A stretch of 5,670 nucleotides of DNA, from the NCBI GenBank assembly GCA_947039055.1, contig CAMQYB010000144.1:1-5670 (forward strand), given 5' to 3'. Under the pieces are notes generated by a model. That model searched no databases and was not told the origin of the DNA. It was given only the letters and a program-made list of their open reading frames with translations. Every line of letters begins with the position of its first letter. Position 1 is the stretch's first letter. Made by a program: the position numbers and the translations under genes. The stretch comes from an uncultured Deferribacteraceae bacterium (GTDB lineage: Bacteria > Chrysiogenota > Deferribacteres > Deferribacterales > Mucispirillaceae). Shown here piece after piece: positions 1 to 5,670 of the stretch.

Positions 1-683
1 ATATGTGATTTTATTGTAATTGTGTCACCTTTACTAACTCCAAGATCAACACCACTTGAATTTGATAAATCAAATATTGATTGATTACCTAACGCTTGAG
101 TCATAAACATAGGGTATTCTAAAGTTGATGGAGTAGCTCTTGTATCTAAAACTCCCGCAATATTAACCTCTGTTGACTCTTTTGAAAGCATAACCTTATA
201 TTCATCTCCTAAAACGATATCAGATGTAATACCGTCATTGATAACATCTCCAGTAACTGAATCATGCATCCAGCCCTGAACTTTATATCCTGATGGAGTT
301 ACTAATGTTCCAGATGTATCAAAATTAAAATCTCCTGCACGAGTATATGAGTTTTGACCTCCTCCGCCACTTACAACAAAGAACCCTTCACCTGCGATCC
401 CTAAATTGTTTGGCACTTGAGTAGTGTCCATTGAGCCTTGTACGAAAACTGTATCAATCCCTGCTAAAGTTGCCCCTGAACCTATTTGCATCGGATTAAT
501 TCCACCCATTGAACCTGATGGAGCTCTTGCACCTGAAAGCGTTTGACTCATTAAATCCTCAAACACCGCTCGCCCCATTTTAAAGCCTATGGTATTAACA
601 TTTGCAATATTACTACCTATAACATCCATAGCACTTTGATTTACACTCATCCCTGATACTGCAGAATACATCGATTTTAACAT
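1..683 (-). CDS. flgE: Flagellar hook protein FlgE, N-terminal part (cut by window edge)
   Basis: This encodes the subunit that polymerises into the flagellar hook, the curved joint between rod and filament, after export by the flagellar type III apparatus. The first 227 residues are present; the C terminus lies beyond base 1. The N-terminal D0 region carries the rod/hook signature IANVNTIGFK (residues 26-35). It is followed by NPMQIGSG (63-70), AGEGFFVV (97-104) and a YTRAGDFNFD...GYKVQGW block (113-138), all typical of the FlgE/F/G family. Position directly after flgD and the NPMQIG motif favour FlgE over the rod proteins FlgF or FlgG. The ATG start is supported by AGGAGGT at 692-698, eight bases upstream. 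The visible part has no cysteine. The 102-base gap from flgD could hold a weak promoter, but read-through from fliK-flgD is the simplest reading. Confidence 0.93.
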   Translation of the reverse strand, partial: MLKSMYSAVSGMSVNQSAMDVIGSNIANVNTIGFKMGRAVFEDLMSQTLSGARAPSGSMGGINPMQIGSGATLAGIDTVFVQGSMDTTQVPNNLGIAGEGFFVVSGGGGQNSYTRAGDFNFDTSGTLVTPSGYKVQGWMHDSVTGDVINDGITSDIVLGDEYKVMLSKESTEVNIAGVLDTRATPSTLEYPMFMTQALGNQSIFDLSNSSGVDLGVSKGDTITIKSH

Positions 684-785
684 ACTAGAAAACCTCCTAA
701 AACCCAAAAGATACTTCCATTTATCGATTGAACATAAATATTTATTTTACTTTTTATAATCTACTTAACTAACTTCATTAACTTC

Positions 786-1625
786 TTAAGTTGTACCTGG
801 TACATCTGGTTTATCAGGATCTGGCTTATCAGGATCAGGATCTGGTTTATCTGGATCTGGCTTATCAGGATCTGGATCCGGTTCTGGTTCTGGTGGTTTC
901 GGATCACGAACTGAGTAAACATGTTCACTTGAAACAACTCCACCATCAATACCAAAAAAGAGAACTCCATTTGCCATCTTAACTGATTCAACTATACCTG
1001 AACCAAATGCCTCAAACGTTACTGCAGCACCCTCTGAATTTACTGCTGAAACTTCAAAGAAATAAGTGCCATCTGCTAATTGAACGCCATCTGCTCCAAC
1101 TCCATCCCAAGCGATTGTGTTTTGACCAGAAACCATTTCTTCTGGTTTATGTGTACTAACTAGTTCACCCTTTTCATTATATATTCTTATCTCTGATCTA
1201 CTCATATCTGGAGTGTCGCCTAGATAAAAATTAAAATTCGTAACTGGTGAGCCATCAAATGTTATCGTATTTGTTGAGTACTCTATCTCTTTACCTAAAA
1301 ATGATGACCCTTGTAGTAAAGAACTATTATTGCTAGATTGCTGAATAAGTGCGTCTGATAGTTTTCCTATTGATTCATTCATCGCAACAATTTCACCTAA
1401 TTGTGAAAATGCAGTTGTTTGCATCGTAAAGTCATTTGACTCCATTGGAGATAACGGATCCTGATTTTGTAGTTGAGTTACCAGTAAATGTAGAAAATCC
1501 TCTTGAGTAAGTTCGGAGTCACCAATACCTTCTATCTCTTCATCTTCTTTATTAGTTGATGTATTGTTAGAAGTATTTGTCGGCGTTGCCGTGTTACGAG
1601 CACTTACATTATTATTTAATTCCAT
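786..1625 (-). CDS. flgD: Flagellar hook-assembly scaffold (hook cap) FlgD with Pro/Asp/Lys repeat tail
   Basis: FlgD sits as a cap on the growing hook and guides insertion of FlgE subunits; it is exported by the flagellar type III apparatus. The order is: a Ser/Thr/Asn-rich leader (residues 1-36); the conserved N-terminal block FLHLLVTQLQNQDPLSPME (44-62) with following TTAFSQLGEIVAMNESI (70-86); then the FlgD Ig-like/Tudor-like region (about 110-240), including IAWDGVGADGVQLADGTYFFEV (171-192, core WDG and DGTY). Residues 242-279 form an added tail rich in Pro, Asp and Lys, built on a perfect 12-residue duplication (251-262 and 263-274). At 279 residues it is longer than E. coli FlgD (about 231), mostly through the tail and leader. 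The ATG is preceded by GAGGAGG (1630-1636). It starts 24 bases after fliK, so co-transcription is likely. There is no cysteine. Confidence 0.95.
   Translation of the reverse strand: MELNNNVSARNTATPTNTSNNTSTNKEDEEIEGIGDSELTQEDFLHLLVTQLQNQDPLSPMESNDFTMQTTAFSQLGEIVAMNESIGKLSDALIQQSSNNSSLLQGSSFLGKEIEYSTNTITFDGSPVTNFNFYLGDTPDMSRSEIRIYNEKGELVSTHKPEEMVSGQNTIAWDGVGADGVQLADGTYFFEVSAVNSEGAAVTFEAFGSGIVESVKMANGVLFFGIDGGVVSSEHVYSVRDPKPPEPEPDPDPDKPDPDKPDPDPDKPDPDKPDVPGTT
804..875 (-). repeat. 36-bp tandem duplication coding the FlgD C-terminal Pro/Asp/Lys repeat
   Basis: Two adjacent 36-base copies (805-840 and 841-876 on the plus strand, or 804-839 and 840-875 in codon register) agree at 34 of 36 positions. 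Each contains shorter Gly-free PDPDK-type units of 15 bases. In flgD they encode residues 251-262 and 263-274, both PDPDKPDPDKPD. The two base differences are synonymous (for example CCA against CCT for proline), so the protein copies are identical. The repeat keeps the reading frame because its length is a multiple of three. Confidence 0.9.
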
Positions 1626-1649
1626 TCTTCCTCCTCACTGATAAAAGCT

Positions 1650-4358
1650 TTATGCATATATCCCTGGCTTTGCTTTAGCACGAAAATTGATACTGTTATC
1701 TCGCTCTAAAGAACTATCTCTATTTTCATTCTTTTTATTTGTTCCGTTTCTTGCAGCTGAACGTCTTTCATTCTCTGCCTGCTGTTGTTGCTGTTGCTGC
1801 TGTTGACGACTTGAATCATCAAATTTAAATTCCATACTATCAACAACTATCCCTTTTTCTGACAGATGATTTCTTAATGCCTCTGTCTGAGACATCATGA
1901 TTTTATGAGACGACTCCGACTCTGTAATAAACTTAGCAGTCATCTTGCCAGCAACTTCTGCCAATTGGATCTCTAATTTACCTAAATGCTCAGGATATAA
2001 ATTAACCGTAAGTTTAGACTCGCCCTTTAATATAGACTGATCTATTGACTTAACCAATTTACCGATATCACTACTATTTTTTAAATCATAAACAGGAACT
2101 GGATTACCACGTGATTGTGAAACATGTTTAGGGTTTTCAGCAGTTTTTTCTGTAGTTTGATTATTGAAATTGTTTACAAAATTATCATTCTTACTGCTAC
2201 TGTTACTGCTAGTACCTAAATTCGATTGACTCTGTTTAGAAAGATCAACTTTATCAGTATTTTTCATCTCTTGATTATTCAATTTAAAAGAAGGATTATC
2301 ATTATCCGATGAATCAGCTACAACACTCTCTTCAACAGTTAGAGCATCACTGCTGTACGTCTCTTCAACCTCTTCTAAAGATTTATTACCTTTACCTGAT
2401 GGATCTTCAGAAGAGTTATCCTCTTCTTGAGATAAATCGTTATTTGTAAGTTCTAAATCTGAATCAAGATCAGATTCTAAATTTTCTTCAGAAATTTCTT
2501 GATTAAGTGCATCTCTAAACTCTTTAGATTGACTGCTTGCAACTGCTAATGCATCTTTATTAAGTTCAGGTAAAGAACCATCTGCTGATGCTTTACTTAT
2601 CATCTTAGAACCATCTACATCTTCTGATCTGTTTTTATCTGATTTATCATTTTCTGTAAATAAACTTTTCTTCATAGCATCAATCACTTTGTTCTCTTCT
2701 TCTGTGATCATAAATGCTTTATCTATTTTATTTTTTGTATCATCACTCTTAACTGGTGTTACAGTTGGATTAACCTTTGAGGCAACCTCTTCAACTAATT
2801 CTTCATTAGCTTGTGCACCCTGCTTTTCTTCAACAATGTTACTCTTTGTTAATCTGTTTAACGCATCTTCCAATGTCGATACTACTTCACTATTAGTTAA
2901 AGATGATGTTGCTGTTGTAGTAGTTGCTTCTTCTGCGACAACCGTATCTGCAACTTGAACACTTTCACTTTTAACATTTGTTGATTCACTATCAACTAAA
3001 ACTTCTTGAGTAGTTTCTGGAATATTTTTTGAAGTATCTGAGTTAATTACTTCTATCAGATCATCGAAACTTAATGTCTTACTAGATTTTAAATCTGCCT
3101 CTTTAGGAACAACTTCTTCACTTGCACTCTCTAATGGCATATCTTTAACAGCTGTTTGTGCAACATTTTTACTGCTATCACTCAACTCTTCAGTATCTAT
3201 ATCTCCTGCGATCTTTTTTATCAGATCAAGTAGAGAATCTTCATCGTTATCTTCAGATGATACTTGCTTAATTAAATCAAGCATAGATGTATCAATATTT
3301 TGAATGTCTTTGTTTTTTGAACCACTAAGAATTATATCAGCAGATACGACATTGCCATCTGTAAGCAACATATCTTTATTGGCTTTTAACGACTCTACTA
3401 ATAAAGAGTCGCTTGTTGTTTTCTCTGTGTTGCTATTTGATTGATAAAAATTAATTATATCTTGCTCATTTAACAAACCTGATTTATCTGAAATAATTGG
3501 CAGACTTGCATCCACTTCTTTATCAGCATCAGTTTTTAAATCACTACCTGCACCATTCTGCTGTGCTGTTAATAGCAACTCTTCTATCTCACCTAAGTTA
3601 CTTAGTTCAAGATCTGAAATACCGATCTCATCCGTATCTACTAATGTATTTAACGCATTTAATTCATCTTCAGACATGTTGCTTATTATAGATAAAATAT
3701 CCTTCATCGACATCTCATCTAACGAACCTTCACCCGTCAACAACGACTCATCACCTGGATTTTCTACATTTAATAAACTGTGTATTTTATACGCTAATGA
3801 CGCTATAGATAAATTTTCCATCGAGCTTTGATCGCTTGACACACCAGTTGAGCTAGACTCACCGACTACTTTATCTTTACTACGATTTTGATATATGTTA
3901 CCTATTTGAATAGGGTTTTTCTCTACTTTATTATACTCATTAGAAACTACTTTTTCGTTACCAATATAGTTGTCACGAGTAGCATTACTGTTACTTGCAA
4001 CAGCAACCGATGAACGCTGATCGTTTCTATCATTCATGTTGAACGTTGACTTGTTTGTTGACTTGTTATAGCTTTCAGCAGACGCAAAAGAACCACTACG
4101 AGAGGTTTGTTCGCTGTACCTATCCTTAGCATAAGGATCTTTTCTCTCTATATATGAGTCTTTCTGATACTCTTTTCTATCATTATAATCATTACGCTCT
4201 CTACGCTCTTGTTGCTCAATATTCTCGTTTACAGCTTTAAGATAGTTCTCAAAACTTATAGCAGACGATGAATTTGCCGCAACAGCATTAGGTAATGATG
4301 CCATATCTGACATAATTTCTTTAGAAAAAGGGATCTGTTGATTGTTTAATATATCCAC
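1650..4358 (-). CDS. fliK: Flagellar hook-length control protein FliK, very long and low-complexity
   Basis: FliK is secreted during hook assembly, acts as a molecular ruler, and through its C-terminal domain switches the export gate (FlhB) from hook to filament substrates. The identification rests on the C-terminal Flg_hook domain (about residues 765-847), with LYPEHLGKLEIQL (787-799), the polar segment around TESESSHKIMMSQTEALRNHL (812-832, key residues E826, L828, L832), and the closing GIVVDSMEFKF (836-846). A nine-glutamine run (852-860) and a basic tail (861-902) follow. The first ~760 residues are Ser/Asp/Glu/Asn-rich, mostly without recognisable fold and with no cysteine, fitting an unfolded exported ruler. 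At 902 residues it is over twice the length of Salmonella FliK (405). The start is GTG with GGAGG seven bases upstream; a TAG at 4380-4382 closes the frame above it with no other start codon between. The N-terminal part alone would not be recognisable as FliK. Confidence 0.92.
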   Translation of the reverse strand: MDILNNQQIPFSKEIMSDMASLPNAVAANSSSAISFENYLKAVNENIEQQERRERNDYNDRKEYQKDSYIERKDPYAKDRYSEQTSRSGSFASAESYNKSTNKSTFNMNDRNDQRSSVAVASNSNATRDNYIGNEKVVSNEYNKVEKNPIQIGNIYQNRSKDKVVGESSSTGVSSDQSSMENLSIASLAYKIHSLLNVENPGDESLLTGEGSLDEMSMKDILSIISNMSEDELNALNTLVDTDEIGISDLELSNLGEIEELLLTAQQNGAGSDLKTDADKEVDASLPIISDKSGLLNEQDIINFYQSNSNTEKTTSDSLLVESLKANKDMLLTDGNVVSADIILSGSKNKDIQNIDTSMLDLIKQVSSEDNDEDSLLDLIKKIAGDIDTEELSDSSKNVAQTAVKDMPLESASEEVVPKEADLKSSKTLSFDDLIEVINSDTSKNIPETTQEVLVDSESTNVKSESVQVADTVVAEEATTTTATSSLTNSEVVSTLEDALNRLTKSNIVEEKQGAQANEELVEEVASKVNPTVTPVKSDDTKNKIDKAFMITEEENKVIDAMKKSLFTENDKSDKNRSEDVDGSKMISKASADGSLPELNKDALAVASSQSKEFRDALNQEISEENLESDLDSDLELTNNDLSQEEDNSSEDPSGKGNKSLEEVEETYSSDALTVEESVVADSSDNDNPSFKLNNQEMKNTDKVDLSKQSQSNLGTSSNSSSKNDNFVNNFNNQTTEKTAENPKHVSQSRGNPVPVYDLKNSSDIGKLVKSIDQSILKGESKLTVNLYPEHLGKLEIQLAEVAGKMTAKFITESESSHKIMMSQTEALRNHLSEKGIVVDSMEFKFDDSSRQQQQQQQQQAENERRSAARNGTNKKNENRDSSLERDNSINFRAKAKPGIYA
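1779..1805 (-). repeat. Polyglutamine (CAA/CAG) tract in fliK
   Basis: Nine consecutive glutamine codons, a mixture of four CAA and five CAG, encode FliK residues 852-860. They lie immediately after the Flg_hook domain and before a basic tail. Because CAA and CAG are interspersed, the tract is an imperfect trinucleotide repeat. Copy-number change by slippage is possible and would stay in frame, but is less favoured than in a pure repeat. Confidence 0.95.
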
Positions 4359-4365
4359 GCATAAG

Positions 4366-4370
4366 CCTCC
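4366..4370 (-). promoter_or_regulatory. Ribosome binding site that decides the GTG start of fliK
   Basis: GGAGG on the minus strand lies seven bases before the GTG at 4358. An ATG at 4360-4362 in another frame lies only three bases from this site and opens a 13-codon frame that stops at 4321-4323. Spacing and coding length therefore both favour GTG as the fliK start. Confidence 0.8.
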
Positions 4371-4383
4371 ACGGGTATCCTAT

Positions 4384-4399
4384 AGGAAATTCCGTGCCA
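4384..4399 (-). promoter_or_regulatory. Candidate sigma-54 (-24/-12) promoter of the fliK-flgD-flgE operon
   Basis: The minus strand reads TGGCACGGAATTTCCT. Against the RpoN consensus TGGCAC-N5-TTGCW the -24 element is perfect, the spacing is exact, and the -12 element differs at one base (TTCCT, with the G of the GC pair replaced by C). Transcription would start near 4373, giving a leader of about 15 bases that just includes the GGAGG site. RpoN control of hook genes is well established in several flagellated groups, for example Campylobacter and Helicobacter. Activator sites could not be identified. The imperfect -12 GC leaves some doubt. Confidence 0.65.
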
Positions 4400-4433
4400 A
4401 AACAGATGCGTTGTAAATAATAAAAATATATTG

Positions 4434-4470
4434 AAAAAATTGATAAAACAGGCAGATTACCTGTTTTTTT
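4434..4470 (-). terminator. Probable intrinsic terminator after lpxB
   Basis: An eight-base-pair inverted repeat (4445-4452 with 4460-4467, AAAACAGG / CCTGTTTT) encloses a seven-base loop about 37 bases after the lpxB stop. In the minus-strand transcript the stem ends in four U, followed after AUCAA by six more U (4439-4434). The plus-strand reading has an uninterrupted run of seven T (4464-4470), so the element may work in both directions. It separates lpxB from the fliK promoter. The stem has only four G-C pairs, so strength is uncertain. Confidence 0.6.
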
Positions 4471-4503
4471 ATCTAAAATGAACTAATACTCAGGAAATAA
4501 TTG

Positions 4504-5628
4504 CTACTTTTTACTCTTTATGTTTTCATATAGGGAAAAAATTTCCTCTGCTGCTGATTTTGATGGAGTTTTACCGATAAACAAGCTTGATACTTGTGAT
4601 AATTTATCAACAATACTCTCTCTATTCTCTTCTATATACTTAGTTGCTTTAAGTAATTTATCTACTTTAAAATCTTTTCCTATTAATTCTGGTAAAAATT
4701 TCTCACCTATAATAATATTTGGTAGTCCTATCATTCTAAGCTTAGATAGAAGCTTACCGATCATAATATTTAACTTATGAGAGTTATATGTGATAACCAT
4801 AGGTTTTTTGAAAAGCGATATCTCTAACGTTATTGATCCTGAACACGCCCACGCTATATCGCAATATTTCATCATATCGTATTGGCTACCCTTCATAACC
4901 GATATCTTATATGTACCCATTAATTTTTCAAATTGATCTTTCTTAAAATACTCTGATCTTGAGATCACAAACTGATACTTATCTCTTAACTTTTTAGCAG
5001 CTGAAAGAAATAATGGAATAGACTCACTAACTTCTAAAAATCTACTACCAGGAAAAATTGCTACAATCGGTTTATCTGAAGTTAGATTACAATCCTCTAA
5101 AAAAGACTCTTTAGAATCATAAAGATACTCTATATTATCAACAACTGGATTACCAACATACACAGCATCCACGCCAGCCTCACGAAGCACTCCCTCTTCA
5201 AACGGAAATATAGTTATAACTTTATCTGTGTAATCTCTTAATTTATATATACGGTTTTTACCCCAAACCCAAAATTGTGGAGATATAAAATAAACTGTAG
5301 GTATTTTTAACGCAGCTGCCATCTTTGCTAATCTTAAATTAAAACCTGGGTAATCTACAAATATTAATAGATCTGGATTAACCTCTTTAATCTTCTTCTT
5401 AAGATCCCGCAACATAGATAGTATCTTGCCTAAATATTTGAGGACTGAAACAAATCCAATCACCGACATCTCTCTAACATGATAATACTGCTCTTGACCC
5501 TCTGCCATTAATTTGTCGCCACCAGTACCATATAATTCCATATTAGGAAACTTTAATCTTAACTCTTTAACAAGGTTTGATGCATGGATATCACCTGAGA
5601 ATTCTCCTGCAACTATAAATATTTTCAT
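4504..5628 (-). CDS. lpxB: Lipid-A-disaccharide synthase LpxB
   Basis: LpxB is a GT19 glycosyltransferase at the inner membrane's cytoplasmic face that joins UDP-2,3-diacylglucosamine to lipid X, giving the lipid A disaccharide. Family motifs occur in order: VAGEFSGDIHASNLVKEL (residues 6-23), GTGGDKLMAEG (34-44), MSVIGFVSVL (54-63), VDYPGFN (91-97; D92 aligns with E. coli D98, required for activity), FISPQFWVWGKNRI (114-127), FPFEE (141-145), VGNPVVD (158-164), FPGSR (192-196), SGSITLE (263-269) and GLPNIIIGEKFLPEL (301-315). The length of 374 is normal. MKIFIVAGE matches the usual family N terminus, so I place the start at the ATG at 5628. However, no Shine-Dalgarno sequence precedes it and the same frame stays open to the window edge, so it may be an internal methionine of a longer protein. 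The SGS in place of the more common SGT is a mild substitution. A hairpin follows the TAG stop. Confidence 0.95.
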   Translation of the reverse strand: MKIFIVAGEFSGDIHASNLVKELRLKFPNMELYGTGGDKLMAEGQEQYYHVREMSVIGFVSVLKYLGKILSMLRDLKKKIKEVNPDLLIFVDYPGFNLRLAKMAAALKIPTVYFISPQFWVWGKNRIYKLRDYTDKVITIFPFEEGVLREAGVDAVYVGNPVVDNIEYLYDSKESFLEDCNLTSDKPIVAIFPGSRFLEVSESIPLFLSAAKKLRDKYQFVISRSEYFKKDQFEKLMGTYKISVMKGSQYDMMKYCDIAWACSGSITLEISLFKKPMVITYNSHKLNIMIGKLLSKLRMIGLPNIIIGEKFLPELIGKDFKVDKLLKATKYIEENRESIVDKLSQVSSLFIGKTPSKSAAEEIFSLYENIKSKK

Positions 5629-5670
5629 CTTAGCATTATCAGCAGTTTTATCACTTTTAGCAACAGTATC
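5629..5670 (-). other. Open reading frame continuing in frame upstream of the LpxB domain
   Basis: The 14 codons before the LpxB methionine, up to the window edge, have no stop and read DTVAKSDKTADNAK, a hydrophilic linker-like peptide. Most of these codons have the RNY form seen in the neighbouring genes (GAT, ACT, GTT, GCT, AAT). One other frame is also open; it would end in TGA overlapping the ATG (ATGA, 5625-5628), but its peptide uses CTG, CTA and ATA codons unlike the rest of the window. The third frame has stops. I therefore prefer an N-terminal extension or fusion over an overlapping upstream gene. Confidence 0.5.

Noticed and set aside
684..785. Possible separate promoter for flgE: minus-strand ATCGATAA (721-728) with TAAA-rich sequence upstream, resembling a sigma-28 -10 element, and a TGGAAG...TTTTGG string resembling sigma-54.
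   Set aside because: The sigma-28 -35 spacing does not fit (8 or 13 bases rather than about 11) and no good GTTT half is present. The sigma-54 lookalike fails in both elements. AT-rich sequence gives such partial matches by chance.
763..791. Inverted repeat ACTTAA/TTAAGT and nearby direct repeats around the flgD stop, considered as a terminator.
   Set aside because: The stem is all but free of G-C pairs, overlaps the flgD stop codon and has no T-run after it on the minus strand.
761..991. Minus-strand 76-codon frame overlapping the flgD 3' end.
   Set aside because: It is an alternative-frame reading of the flgD repeat region, giving an Ile/Gln/Asn repeat with no similarity I recognise.
2689..2958. 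Plus-strand open frame inside fliK, 89 codons, hydrophobic start resembling a signal peptide.
   Set aside because: It is a shadow of the low-complexity fliK sequence: Ser/Thr/Ala/Val runs arise as the complement of Ser/Asp/Glu-rich codons, with no ribosome site of note. The other plus-strand frames (791-982, 3497-3691, 4520-4780) are shadows likewise.
4321..4362. ATG at 4362 with a 13-codon frame (MRGYIKQSTDPFF) overlapping the fliK start, considered as a leader peptide.
   Set aside because: It lies only three bases from GGAGG, is very short, and the GTG at 4358 has the proper spacing and opens a 902-codon gene.
4359..4503. Possible sigma-70 promoter or small RNA in the lpxB-fliK gap.
   Set aside because: TTTACA and TATAGG are about 27 bases apart, too far for -35/-10; apart from the hairpin and the -24/-12 motif nothing structured is visible.

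Overview
All recognisable genes in this window lie on the minus strand. They belong to an AT-rich (roughly one third GC by eye), flagellated, Gram-negative bacterium: there is a lipid A biosynthesis gene (lpxB) and a hook-assembly cluster (fliK-flgD-flgE) behind a candidate sigma-54 promoter. The order fliK-flgD-flgE and sigma-54 control of hook genes fit Campylobacterota or Deferribacterota-like bacteria. The lpxB neighbour and the low GC make me lean towards the latter, but the sequence alone does not settle it.

In the direction of transcription (right to left), the window opens inside a reading frame that runs unbroken from the right edge into lpxB (4504-5628). LpxB makes the lipid A disaccharide, and here it may carry an N-terminal extension or be fused to an upstream domain. 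A short hairpin with T-runs (4434-4470) follows lpxB and probably separates it from the flagellar operon. Next come a -24/-12 type promoter (4384-4399), a GGAGG ribosome site and a GTG-started fliK (1650-4358). fliK codes for an unusually long, acidic, low-complexity hook-length control protein of 902 residues with a polyglutamine run near its C terminus. After 24 bases comes flgD (786-1625), the hook-cap scaffold, with an added Pro/Asp/Lys repeat tail. After a further 102 bases comes flgE, the hook subunit (683 down to 1), cut off by the window edge.

The three flagellar genes form one functional unit. FlgD caps the growing hook, FlgE is the subunit polymerised beneath it, and FliK measures the hook and switches the export apparatus from hook to filament substrates. 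I see no mobile element, CRISPR array, RNA gene or clearly new system. The unusual points are the size and composition of FliK, the repeat tail of FlgD, and the open frame upstream of LpxB.
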